Positions 19,201 to 27,047 of a DNA stretch of 64,000 nt are shown one piece after another. The stretch is taken from NCBI GenBank assembly GCA_052161625.1, contig CP197412.1. One strand, given 5' to 3'. This DNA comes from JBKCUI01 sp052161625 (lineage in GTDB: Bacteria > Planctomycetota > Planctomycetia > Pirellulales > Pirellulaceae). A program made the translations under genes and the position numbers. The notes under the pieces were generated by a model that made no database searches, had not been told where the DNA came from, and saw only the letters and a program-made list of their open reading frames with translations. Numbering within the stretch: the first letter of the stretch is position 1; each line of letters opens with the position of its first letter.

Positions 19201-19951
19201 CGCTGGCGAGCTCCAGTCGATCGCTGCCGTTTCCGATATGCAGGAGTTGCAACAACTCAAACAGAAAACGGAATCGGAAGTCGCTTGGCTCCGTTCCGAA
19301 CTCGCATCCACAGGGAGCGTCAATATGGAGGCGCTCGCTGAACTCGATGCGTTGCAATCGAGATACGATCGCCTCGCAGGTCATCAAAGCGATTTGATTG
19401 AAGCCAAAAATGGACTGCTGCGGACCATGACGAAAATCGACGAAGATTCCCGTCACTTGTTCATCGAGACGCTTGAAGCGATTCGCAAAAACTTTCAAGA
19501 CTTGTATCGGCGGTCGTTCGGCGGTGGCTTCGCCGACATTCTTCTTGAAAACGAAAACGATCCGGATAGCGGTATCGAGATTATTGCAACACCTCCGGGC
19601 AAGACCACGCTTAGCAATTCGCTTCTGAGCGGTGGCGAAAAAGCCCTCACGGCGGTGGCTTTGATTATGGCCTTCTTTCAATACCGCCCCAGTCCGTTTT
19701 GTATTCTCGACGAAGTCGATGCGCCGTTCGATGAAGCCAATATTGGTCGTTTTGTGACCGTTCTTCGCGAGTTTCTTTCGACCACCAAGTTCATCGTCGT
19801 AACGCACAGCAAGAAGACGATGACCGCAGCCAATATGATCTACGGTGTTACCATGCAAGAAAGCGGAGTTTCACGGCAGGTCTCCGTTCGGTTTGAAGAA
19901 GTGAACGAGAAAGGGGAGATCCTCACCAGGGACCGAAAGCTCGCTGCCTAG
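16226..19951 (+). CDS. smc: Chromosome segregation protein SMC
   Basis: This 1241-residue protein is a full-length SMC ATPase that, with ScpA/ScpB, organises and segregates the chromosome. It opens with LELVGFKSFADKT and Walker A GPNGSGKSN. Long coiled coils of E/Q/L-rich sequence flank a hinge at about 540-670 (HSVRGLVADIL ... HLADAIVLSNG). The C-terminal head has the signature LSGGEKALTAVALIMAFF and Walker B FCILDEVDAPFDEANI. DAYSLIEQGKVD and IFEEAAGISRFK are the usual bacterial SMC motifs. No scpA or scpB is nearby. csaA follows after 18 bases. Confidence 0.97.
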   Translation: MLKALELVGFKSFADKTRFEFPDGITVVVGPNGSGKSNVVDAVKWVLGAQSAKALRGADMADVIFKGSAEGGRKPANSAEVVLVLDNTSRIFHHDSEEVHVSRRVFRSGEGEYAINGEPCRLKDVKDLFRGTGVGVDAYSLIEQGKVDRLLQASAKDRRGIFEEAAGISRFKAKKVEAERRMQRVDQNLVRLGDIVDEVGKRLQTLKSQATKAQRYREITHQLTSQRWSLGWIETRLLEHQRNALELQRTEAISSKEECVVKWKELDDSAAREKRLLDALQSELVSFQNAYLNSEKEAIAAESGYNTAIARSEELEIERSLIQERLIALQEKASSSVEETQVRQREIESIEQEQKDAILLLAQREADLEEVRSELEQLNQSIDSDAASHAEMQTTIHTLRSKIVSFQYHIEQLQNSIETWRSQESQLRLEWERQEKESLQLSHEIDRARLRATAAREGRTVAEQSLEQGRKKLFESQEQLAAMQGKLHGVRERLSVLTQLEDQFAGDGRGGQQLLRLARANQDLDSQGGESSVAMLSNPWHSVRGLVADILSSEMHLAPLIDVALGHLADAIVLSNGQIVDWIHEGALAVDGRVTLLRLDRLPNRRTGEKIQLDGLRGVIGRADRLTQFAPEYEPLIRALLGTTWFVDSLATALELSHFRGAGLRFVTAECQLIDSDGSITIGSLQAGLGLISRRTEMQMAREEIVHLESELEQATQAMIHLQESLAREELSLKQLERQEREASQELSRIEVLSESNAERSSSLLKRIDEILSQIATGDDRILDAENQSQEADAECQRSELAREEIDVRLHSLRERRAELQSKLKLQESLANEQKIQVARLEQRLDGLKLTLDQLVLDASEREKNVSQASQSLSQIDQRIQESKQHATRCMEAMGELRTTATNLETQRIAQLAKIDEQNNTAGQALRQFEQMRRQMEKNEDRLAQINHSLQQIESQVAQLREHYAAEYQILLPRDLLEIEKQIVEDRLSQDTAGELQSIAAVSDMQELQQLKQKTESEVAWLRSELASTGSVNMEALAELDALQSRYDRLAGHQSDLIEAKNGLLRTMTKIDEDSRHLFIETLEAIRKNFQDLYRRSFGGGFADILLENENDPDSGIEIIATPPGKTTLSNSLLSGGEKALTAVALIMAFFQYRPSPFCILDEVDAPFDEANIGRFVTVLREFLSTTKFIVVTHSKKTMTAANMIYGVTMQESGVSRQVSVRFEEVNEKGEILTRDRKLAA

Positions 19952-19969
19952 AGGATGGTGGTTCTTTGA

Positions 19970-20308
19970 ATGGAAACAATTGCGTTCGCTGACTTTCTCC
20001 GAGTGGAGTTGCGGGTAGGACGCGTGATCGATGCGACGATTTTTGAAGGTGCCCGGAAGCCCGCTTTCATCCTCCACATCGATTTTGGGGACGAAATCGG
20101 TATCAAGAAGTCGAGTGCTCAGATCACTTCCCTCTACAAGCCAGAAGAGCTCCTTGGCAAGCTGATTGTCGCAGTGGTGAACTTACCTGAGAAGCAGATC
20201 GGCCCCCACATGTCAGAGTGCCTCGTTACAGGATTTCATAATTCGCACGGAGAGGTCGCGCTGTGCGTACCTGACAAGGATGTTCCGCTGGGAACCAAAT
20301 TACTATAG
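19970..20308 (+). CDS. csaA: CsaA-type tRNA-binding protein
   Basis: The 112-residue product is a single OB-fold tRNA-binding domain of the CsaA/TRBP111 class: ADFLRVELRVGRVIDA at the N-terminus and KKSSAQITSLYKPEELLGK, VVNLPEKQIG and SECLVTGF afterwards. CsaA is described as an export-related chaperone and tRNA-binding dimer. Length is typical for the family. It lies 18 bases after smc on the same strand and is probably cotranscribed. The following 164 bases to the convergent gene contain no further gene. Confidence 0.92.
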   Translation: METIAFADFLRVELRVGRVIDATIFEGARKPAFILHIDFGDEIGIKKSSAQITSLYKPEELLGKLIVAVVNLPEKQIGPHMSECLVTGFHNSHGEVALCVPDKDVPLGTKLL

Positions 20309-20472
20309 CTCCTATGACAGAACATGACAGAAGAAGACGATCAACGCACCCTTCAAGGTCCAGGTCTTAACCCTTTTCAGTTCCGCATCTCACAAGTTTT
20401 GCTATGGACCGCAGCCGTCGCCGCACGTTTCAAACACTACCCCATCGCATTCTTCATAATGATCGAGGGCAT

Positions 20473-21417
20473 TTAGGCTTGACCGGGCCAGCGATCCCAC
20501 CAGTCGCGAAACTGTTGCCACTGTTGATCGAGGAATCCAAGTTGGCTTGGGCTGAGCGCGTCGCTTTCTTGGAGCTGCAGTGCGTATTCAGGGTTCCCTG
20601 CCAAGACCATGAGTCGTTTGTAGTAGAGAACCAAATCAGGACCTTCGTCGAACGTGGAAAGCACTTTCAAAGCATCGCTCAGCTCAAAAGCCCATTGTTT
20701 GGCATTCGAGTCTCCTTGGACTGCTTGTTCGCAGAGTTCGACGAGTCGAAGTACTTCGCGGGGAATGGCATTTCCGACTCCGGTGATCGCCCCCGCAGCT
20801 CCGCAATAAAGGAACCCGTGTACGACTTGGGTGTCGACCCCGACCATCAACGAAAGATCAGGATCACCGCTCGTGATATATTCGGCCGCATAGTCTAACG
20901 AGGCAGCGCCTCCGAACTCTTTGAAGCCGACCAAGTTCTTATGTTGTTGTCGCAACTGAAAGAACAAATCGGCTTTGGTTTGGTAACCGTAGTAGGGGCT
21001 GTTGTAAATCACCGAGGGAAGGCTGGGAGCTGCGGCGAGAATTTTGGAGAAGTGTTGATACTGGGCGGCTGGCGAGGTACCGCGTGACAGAACACGAGGA
21101 ATCACCATGAGCCCCTTGGCTCCAACCTTCTGACCGTGAGCAGCGTGGTCTGCGGCCAGACTCGAGTTTTGAGCACCGGTTCCGACAACTACAGGAACGC
21201 CAGCCTCGGCTAAGAGCCTCACGCCTTCTTGCCGCTGGGATTCGGTAAGGAGGGGCCAGTCTCCCATAGATCCACAGTAGATGACCGCTTTCATCCCTAA
21301 TTGGATCAGCTCTTGTCCCTTTCGAACCAACGCATCGTAATCCGGGGTTCGATCCGATTTGCAAGGGGTCATCAAGGCTGGCATGCAGCCGCGGAAGAAG
21401 TGGTCGTTTCGTGTCAT
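20473..21417 (-). CDS. DapA/NanA-superfamily aldolase
   Basis: This 314-residue TIM-barrel protein belongs to the dihydrodipicolinate synthase/N-acetylneuraminate lyase superfamily. The Schiff-base Lys166 is in LVGFKEFGG and the catalytic Tyr138 in VIYNSPYYGY. The substrate-carboxylate loop is CGSMGDWPLL rather than the usual GTTGE, so the substrate is probably not that of classical DapA. The exact reaction is not recognisable. No sialic acid, lysine or hydroxyproline gene lies next to it. A secreted lactonase gene is upstream on the same strand (89-base gap), which hints at sugar-acid metabolism but proves nothing. Confidence 0.85.
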   Translation of the reverse strand: MTRNDHFFRGCMPALMTPCKSDRTPDYDALVRKGQELIQLGMKAVIYCGSMGDWPLLTESQRQEGVRLLAEAGVPVVVGTGAQNSSLAADHAAHGQKVGAKGLMVIPRVLSRGTSPAAQYQHFSKILAAAPSLPSVIYNSPYYGYQTKADLFFQLRQQHKNLVGFKEFGGAASLDYAAEYITSGDPDLSLMVGVDTQVVHGFLYCGAAGAITGVGNAIPREVLRLVELCEQAVQGDSNAKQWAFELSDALKVLSTFDEGPDLVLYYKRLMVLAGNPEYALQLQESDALSPSQLGFLDQQWQQFRDWWDRWPGQA

Positions 21418-21505
21418 AGGACTTCAGTCAACAAAAACCAGCGAGCAAAGGGATCTGAAAAACGAGAAGACAAGAGTCTAGTCGCGATCGCTTCGTTTGT
21501 GCACT

Positions 21506-22684
21506 CTATTTAAGGAACTTGATACAGGCCGGCGCGGGGGCCTCGATGAGGAATCCGGTCGGCCGCAAAGTCCCTTTTTCTGCATCGATTCGAAAGGAAA
21601 CGATGTTATTGGATTGCTGGTTTTCCGCCAGCAGGAATTGACCGCCCGGTGAGAGTCGAAAGTTGCGCGGTGTTTTGCCAAGTGTCGGAGTGTGTCCCGT
21701 CGGCGTGAGTTTCCCTGTCGAACGGTCGATTTGGAAGGATGCGATCGAGTCATGGCCGCGGTTGCTGCCGTACACGAATTGGCCGGAGGGGTGGACCAAG
21801 ATCTCCGCCGTGGAATAGCTTGGGTCGGATACGCCTAGAGGGAGAGTCGTCACGGTTTCAATCGCTGTGGATGGCCGATTTCCGTGCCAGTTGAAACTGG
21901 AGATAGACATATCGAGCTCGTTGATGACATAGAGAATCCTCTCCGTTGGATCGAATGCAAGATGCCGAGGCCCCGCGCCCGGCGCCAGAGTCAGATCGAG
22001 ATCGGGACAAGGCTTCAAATGGCGTGTGCTCCGGTCAACTTCGTAGACCAGCACCTTGTCCATCCCAAGATCGGCGACGAGAAGGTGGGATCCGCTGGCG
22101 GTCCAGATGCTGCAATGCGCATGGGGACTCGATTGTCTCGAAGGGTCCTTTCCTTTTCCTGAATGCTCGAGTCTCTGCAGCATAGGTCCGATGGCTCCAG
22201 TCGACTCCAGGGGATAAACGACAATGCTCCCCTTCCCGTAATTGGCAACCACCACGAACTCAGCCTGAGGATCGACCGAGATGTGGCATGCGGTATCAAG
22301 CGGAATAGGTTGCTGGTTGACCAGGGTGAGAGCACCCGGTTGAAGCTCATTCAGTTTCTTCTTGTCCCAACGAAAGGCTGCGACCACGCCAGGTGCCCCT
22401 TTCTCAGCAGGCGAAGCGTTTCCCACAGCGTACAAGAGTTCCTGCTCAGGATGCCGCGCAAAGAAGTTGGGACGCACCAACGAGCCAATGGCAACCGGTT
22501 CATCCATCGCCCCATCGGAGTGAAGACGGCTAGCATAAATACTCTCACCATAACCACCGATGAAGAAGGGTTCACCGTTCTGAGCCATAGCCGTAGGTAC
22601 AATTGGTAGGAAAGGTACAAGGGGTTGGAAGGGAAGAAAGCAGCACGCGAGGGCGAACCATGTGGACAGCAATCGTCGGGTCAT
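21506..22684 (-). CDS. Secreted lactonase, 6-phosphogluconolactonase-like propeller
   Basis: The 392-residue product has a signal peptide (about 1-34, ending PTAMA before QNG) and then a seven-bladed propeller of the YbhE/Pgl lactonase family. Diagnostic stretches are FIGGYGESIYASRLHSDG, RPNFFARHPEQELLYAVGN, ADLGMDKVLVYEVD, PGAGPRHLAFDPT, YGSNRGHDSIASFQID and TPRNFRLSPGGQFLLAENQ. Cytoplasmic relatives hydrolyse 6-phosphogluconolactone; this copy is exported, so it probably acts on non-phosphorylated lactones. It is divergent from the histidine kinase gene and upstream of the aldolase gene. Confidence 0.9.
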   Translation of the reverse strand: MTRRLLSTWFALACCFLPFQPLVPFLPIVPTAMAQNGEPFFIGGYGESIYASRLHSDGAMDEPVAIGSLVRPNFFARHPEQELLYAVGNASPAEKGAPGVVAAFRWDKKKLNELQPGALTLVNQQPIPLDTACHISVDPQAEFVVVANYGKGSIVVYPLESTGAIGPMLQRLEHSGKGKDPSRQSSPHAHCSIWTASGSHLLVADLGMDKVLVYEVDRSTRHLKPCPDLDLTLAPGAGPRHLAFDPTERILYVINELDMSISSFNWHGNRPSTAIETVTTLPLGVSDPSYSTAEILVHPSGQFVYGSNRGHDSIASFQIDRSTGKLTPTGHTPTLGKTPRNFRLSPGGQFLLAENQQSNNIVSFRIDAEKGTLRPTGFLIEAPAPACIKFLK

Positions 22685-22830
22685 GATCGTTAGGATGGAA
22701 GGAGCAGCATGGCAGAGAAGAGATCGGATGAGGATCGATTATAAGGGGCACGCACGGAAACGTGGTCCACCGCGTGACCTACGACAGATTTTCGCAGTGC
22801 GTACCCCCGAGTTTTCGGGTAAAAGGTATT

Positions 22831-24252
22831 ATGATTTTATCTCGGATGTTGCAGTCTCCGCGGGCGTTTACTTGGGTGCCCGCCCTATCTATTTTTGTAG
22901 CAATCGTGCTGGCTGCGGCGGTCGGACTGCTTGGATTGGCTCGGGATCTCCAGTCCATTCGCCATTCCATTTTTGACGCAGAGATCAATCAAGCGCGATC
23001 GCATGTGGAGCGAACGGTTGGGCGCATCGAGTCCGATTTACTGGAAGGCCTATCGATGGCCGCTTATCAGCTCGAGAAAAAGCCACGATGGTTGGTCGAT
23101 CATTGGCGGCGAACGATACCAGGGAAGCCAGACCGACTCTATGCGGCAATTGTGGACGCAGAAGGATTGATTCTGGCGCACAGCGATTATTTGGACGTCG
23201 AGAATCCGGATCACGATCGATTGCCGGAAGGCTGGGAGAAGAAGGCGATTGAAGGATATGGACCAGGGGTTCGACAGATTTCCGATGGCCCGTTATCCCA
23301 CCGGGGCGATGCGTTAGATATCAGTGCCCAGATCATTTATCAGAATCAAACCATGGGCTCATACCATACAGGGCTGGATTTGACTTGGCTCAATCGTCGC
23401 GTGTGGGAAGGGCAGCGCGAAGCGATACAAGTTTGGTCGATCGTCATCACCGCTATCGGTGCGATCGTTCTCGGGTCCTCCATCTTGCTCTTTCGGTTAG
23501 GCGTTCGCGCTAAGAGGATGGAGCAGGCGCTCGATCAAGCCGAGACGCGGCGATTGGCGGGGCTCAGTCGATTGATTGTCGGGATGGCCCACGAATTGCG
23601 AAATCCTTTGAATGCCGTGCGATTGAACTTGTTTACCTCACAAAAGGTTTTTGCCGGGACCGCGCACATTTCTTCCGAGGAAGCGGCAGCGATGATCGAA
23701 GAATCGGTTCGGGAGGTCGAACGAGTCGATGATTTGATTGGGCAGTTGCTCGGGTATGCACGCGTGAACACGCAGGCAAAAGGGGAGTGCAACGTTCATG
23801 ACGAAATCTATTCGATCTTGCAATTTCTCAAACAACTGCATGAGAAAGATGGCATTGAGATCTCGTATAACAACCAAGCCCCAGAGGCCGTGATCGCGAT
23901 TGATGCACGGCTCTTCCGTCAGGTTCTCCTCAACTTGCTCAACAACGCTCGCGAGGCGATTGGCAAATCGGGAAGGATCGAAATTCTCGTCGATGCGATC
24001 GGCCCGCGCGTGTCCATTCGAGTCCAAGATAGCGGGCCTGGTATTGCGTCGGACCAGTTCGAACAGATTTTTGAACCCTTCTACACCACGCGCGATGACG
24101 GAGTGGGAATGGGGCTAGCGGTCGTCAATAGTATTGTGGAAGAGGCGGACGGAAGCATCCAGTGCCGCCGCAGCACCGCCTTGGGTGGCATGGATTTTGT
24201 CATCTCTCTTCCCGTCGTTCGTTGCAATGAGGAATCCAGCGATGTCCAGTAA
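22831..24252 (+). CDS. Sensor histidine kinase
   Basis: From the ATG at 22831 (AAAAGG just upstream) this is a 473-residue membrane kinase. TM1 is at about 15-37, an extracytoplasmic sensor region of about 165 residues follows, and TM2 is at about 202-224. HisKA contains VGMAHELRNPLNAVR with the phospho-accepting His254. The ATPase part has the N box LLNLLNNAREA, G1 DSGPGI, F box EPFYTT and G2 GVGMGLAVV. All catalytic motifs are intact. The gene overlaps the response-regulator gene by 11 bases, so the two are certainly a pair. The GTG frame to 22762 is less likely because it puts charged residues before TM1. Confidence 0.94.
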   Translation: MILSRMLQSPRAFTWVPALSIFVAIVLAAAVGLLGLARDLQSIRHSIFDAEINQARSHVERTVGRIESDLLEGLSMAAYQLEKKPRWLVDHWRRTIPGKPDRLYAAIVDAEGLILAHSDYLDVENPDHDRLPEGWEKKAIEGYGPGVRQISDGPLSHRGDALDISAQIIYQNQTMGSYHTGLDLTWLNRRVWEGQREAIQVWSIVITAIGAIVLGSSILLFRLGVRAKRMEQALDQAETRRLAGLSRLIVGMAHELRNPLNAVRLNLFTSQKVFAGTAHISSEEAAAMIEESVREVERVDDLIGQLLGYARVNTQAKGECNVHDEIYSILQFLKQLHEKDGIEISYNNQAPEAVIAIDARLFRQVLLNLLNNAREAIGKSGRIEILVDAIGPRVSIRVQDSGPGIASDQFEQIFEPFYTTRDDGVGMGLAVVNSIVEEADGSIQCRRSTALGGMDFVISLPVVRCNEESSDVQ

Positions 24253-25588
24253 ACAAACTATCCTAGTGGTCGAAGATCAAGCCAGCGAACGGGAGGCCAT
24301 GACGCGCCTTTTGCGGACCGAGGGATATAATGTTTTGGCCGCTGCGGGCGTAGCGGAGGCCAAGGCGCATCTTTCCCAAGCTGTCGATTTAGTGATCACC
24401 GACTTGCGGCTGGGACGACTCTCAGGATTGGATCTGCTTCAATACTGGCATGAGAGCCGACCCTCGACTCCTATTATCGTCGTGACGGCATACGGCGATG
24501 TGGATACCGCTGTCGCAGCGATGAAGATGGGGGCCATCGATTACTTGATGAAGCCCTTAAAGCCAGATGAACTACTCGTCTTGCTCAATCGATACTTGCC
24601 CATGCGTCCGCAACCATCGATCACCGACGATGAACATGCGGGAGTGCTTGGCAAAATGATCGGCAATTCCCCGGCCATGCGTCGGGTATTCGAATCGATC
24701 AAACGTGTTGCCGAGTCGGACAGCATCGTATTGATCACAGGCGAAAGCGGTACGGGTAAGGAACTGGTCGCGGCCGCAATCCACCAGTTGAGTTTAAGAA
24801 AAGCGAGCTCGTACGTAGCAGTCAACATTGCTGCCTTGCCTGAACCACTGATTGAAGCCGAGTTGTTTGGGTATGTTCGAGGAGCATTTACCGGCGCCAA
24901 TGAATCCAGGCATGGCCGTTTTCAAGCAGCCCAAAGTGGGACGCTTTTCATGGACGAGATCGGGGACTTCCCCCTCTCCCTTCAACCGAAGCTACTGCGC
25001 GTCCTCGAAAGCTTTACCTTCTCACCTGTGGGGAGCAACGAAGAGATCAAGGTGGATGTGCGCTTGATTGCCGCAACCAGTCGCAATATTTCGGAGCTGA
25101 CCGAGACCAATCAGTACCGCGCAGACCTTTACCACCGGCTCAATGTCTTGAATGTCGATCTTCCTCCCCTCCGCGAAAGACCGGAGGATATCGAACCACT
25201 CGTCGATTTCTTTATTCGCGATTGCGCCGCGCGCCATGTTCGAAAACCACCTGAAGTCTCTGTAGATTTAATGGCCTTTCTCCGATCCTATGACTGGCCA
25301 GGGAACGTGCGCCAGTTGCGAAACACCATCGAGAACATGCTGGTGATGGGGGGAAGGGAACTGCTTGGCATGCAGGACTTGCCCAAGTTTCTCAGTAGCA
25401 ATGCGACCACCAACCCGACTCGAATCGCACCCGCTACCGTCAATCTAAACGACTTGGAACGAGAAGCGATTCAAAGCGCCCTCTCGCATTCCATGGGCAA
25501 TCGCACCCACGCCGCCCAGAAGCTTGGAATCTCCGTGCGAACGCTCCAACGAAAGCTCAAGCAATGGGAAGGGGATACGTCAGATTGA
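24242..25588 (+). CDS. NtrC-family sigma-54 response regulator
   Basis: This 448-residue protein has a receiver domain (TILVVEDQASEREAM; phospho-acceptor Asp54 in VITDLRL; Lys in DYLMKPLKP), a sigma-54 AAA+ domain (Walker A GESGTGKE, GAFTGA loop, TLFMDEIGD as Walker B) and a C-terminal Fis-type HTH (THAAQKLGISVRTLQRKL). It should activate sigma-54 promoters when phosphorylated by the kinase encoded just upstream. The ATG at 24242 has GAGGA 8 bases upstream and lies inside the end of the kinase gene, which indicates translational coupling. A candidate target promoter lies about 140 bases downstream of its stop. Confidence 0.96.
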   Translation: MSSKQTILVVEDQASEREAMTRLLRTEGYNVLAAAGVAEAKAHLSQAVDLVITDLRLGRLSGLDLLQYWHESRPSTPIIVVTAYGDVDTAVAAMKMGAIDYLMKPLKPDELLVLLNRYLPMRPQPSITDDEHAGVLGKMIGNSPAMRRVFESIKRVAESDSIVLITGESGTGKELVAAAIHQLSLRKASSYVAVNIAALPEPLIEAELFGYVRGAFTGANESRHGRFQAAQSGTLFMDEIGDFPLSLQPKLLRVLESFTFSPVGSNEEIKVDVRLIAATSRNISELTETNQYRADLYHRLNVLNVDLPPLRERPEDIEPLVDFFIRDCAARHVRKPPEVSVDLMAFLRSYDWPGNVRQLRNTIENMLVMGGRELLGMQDLPKFLSSNATTNPTRIAPATVNLNDLEREAIQSALSHSMGNRTHAAQKLGISVRTLQRKLKQWEGDTSD

Positions 25589-25665
25589 CGTAGCCAAACA
25601 GTTTGCATGACGTGAAGTGTCGTGGTGCTGAATAGATGGCGCATCCATTTGGACGACTTGCGACA

Positions 25666-25679
25666 GACTTGATCAAGTC
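25666..25679. promoter_or_regulatory. 14-bp palindrome, candidate enhancer site
   Basis: GACTTGATCAAGTC is a perfect 14-bp palindrome. Its centre is about 85 bases upstream of the start expected from the -24/-12 element at 25730-25746, the usual distance for a bEBP enhancer. A further half-site CGACTTG lies at 25654-25660. The likely binder is the NtrC-type regulator encoded just upstream; this is inference. Confidence 0.55.
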
Positions 25680-25729
25680 GATTCGCTCCTTAAAGGTGTG
25701 AAAGGTTTACACGGCGAGACTGGCACGGA

Positions 25730-25746
25730 AGTTGCATCGAAATCTC
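25730..25746 (+). promoter_or_regulatory. Sigma-54 (-24/-12) promoter
   Basis: CTGGCACGGAAGTTGCA matches the sigma-54 consensus yTGGCACGrNNNTTGCw at every defined base, with correct GG and GC spacing. Transcription would start near 25758, about 117 bases before the ligase ATG. It lies downstream of a bEBP gene and has a palindrome at enhancer distance. Confidence 0.85.
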
Positions 25747-25874
25747 GGTCCGAGAGCTGGCTGATTAGCAGTCATTCGACTAGCTGTTGATCCAATCCAT
25801 GGGCTGTTGAACCGATCCATGGGCTCTTGCGAATTCTTACATCGCTGGACATTCCGTTTAGAAGGGAGCTCGAC

Positions 25875-27032
25875 ATGCGAAAGCCACCGATAGCTTTTCG
25901 AAAAACAAAAGGCTGCACCTTAGGTGTTGAGCTGGAATTGCAGATCATCGACCTCCAATCATTCGATCTGTCATCCTCTGCTTCCGAGTTACTGGCTTAT
26001 CTCGAGACGCAGGCGATCCCTGCGACCATATCCCCTGAGTTGACCGAAAGCATGATCGAGGTTTCGGTCGGTGTGTTTGATTCTTGGACGGAGCTGCGTG
26101 AACGACTCAGGGTTGTCAAAGAGCAAATGTTGGATGCTGCGGACTGGCTCAACGTCGGGTTGAGCGGCGGAGGGGCGCATCCCTTTCAGCAATGGCAAGA
26201 TCGCCAAATATTTGACAAGCAACGATTCCAGAAGCTCTCTTCCCTCTATGGGTATTTGGCCAAGCAATTCACGGTTTTTGGACAGCACATCCATGTCGGA
26301 TGTGAAAGTGGGGATCAAGCCTTGTGGCGAATCCATGCGCTCAATCGATTCGTGCCGCATTTCATCGCCTTAGCTGCTTCGTCTCCCTTCTTTCAGGGAG
26401 AAGCAACCAGTTTTCATTCGTCGCGTCTCAATACCGTCGACGCATTCCCCTTCAGCGGTCGAGTGCCGTACGTGGTGAGTTGGGACAGGTTTGTCCGAGA
26501 CCACTATGAGCCTATGCTGAAGAACGGCGTCATCAAAAGCATGAAAGATTTCTATTGGGACATTCGTCCCAAGCCTGAGTATGGCACGATCGAGCTGCGC
26601 GTTTGCGATACACCTCTCCACGTCGATCGCGCCGCGCTGTTGGCTGGCTATCTTCAGTTGCTGTGTGAGGGATTCGCAGCGGATCCGCGGGCATTCCGTG
26701 AATCGGATTACATGGTTTACTCCTACAATCGCTTTCAAGCCTGTCGATTCGGGTTGGATGGGAACTACATCGATCCAATCGATCAACGTCACACCCTTAT
26801 TCGCGATCATCTTTTGGAAACATTGGCGTGGCTCGAGGGCTGTTTGGAACTCAACGAGACCAGGGTGGAATTGCTCGAACAGTTGCATGTCGCTGCATTG
26901 GGAATCACCGATGCCGAGAGATTGTTAGAGGTTTACGATCGATCTGGGGCAGTACAAGACGTAGTTCGATTTGCCATCGATCAATGGAAGTGCCAATCTA
27001 CGCCCAAGAGACTTTTCGAGGACGCCGCGTAG
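25875..27032 (+). CDS. YbdK-type carboxylate-amine ligase (GCS2 family)
   Basis: The 385-residue product belongs to the GCS2 family of glutamate-cysteine ligase-like enzymes (YbdK, EgtA relatives), which form an amide between a carboxylate and an amine with ATP. Seen motifs: TLGVELELQIID (metal/ATP Glu), ISPELTESMIEVSVGV, LSGGGAHPF, FGQHIHVG and RPKPEYGTIELRVCDTP. Length agrees with YbdK. The natural substrate of this group is unclear. The start is the ATG at 25875, with GGGAG 6 bases upstream; the longer frame begins at a TTG (25827). The sigma-54 promoter 5' of it suggests regulated, possibly stress or nitrogen-related, expression. Confidence 0.9.
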   Translation: MRKPPIAFRKTKGCTLGVELELQIIDLQSFDLSSSASELLAYLETQAIPATISPELTESMIEVSVGVFDSWTELRERLRVVKEQMLDAADWLNVGLSGGGAHPFQQWQDRQIFDKQRFQKLSSLYGYLAKQFTVFGQHIHVGCESGDQALWRIHALNRFVPHFIALAASSPFFQGEATSFHSSRLNTVDAFPFSGRVPYVVSWDRFVRDHYEPMLKNGVIKSMKDFYWDIRPKPEYGTIELRVCDTPLHVDRAALLAGYLQLLCEGFAADPRAFRESDYMVYSYNRFQACRFGLDGNYIDPIDQRHTLIRDHLLETLAWLEGCLELNETRVELLEQLHVAALGITDAERLLEVYDRSGAVQDVVRFAIDQWKCQSTPKRLFEDAA

Positions 27033-27047
27033 CCGTCGACAGAACAA

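Noticed and set aside
19052..19858. 268-codon minus-strand frame inside smc
   Set aside because: Lies opposite the SMC coiled coil and C-terminal head, which have all ATPase motifs.
25827..25874. Upstream extension of the GCS2 ligase from a TTG
   Set aside because: The ATG at 25875 has a good Shine-Dalgarno and fits the family N-terminus.
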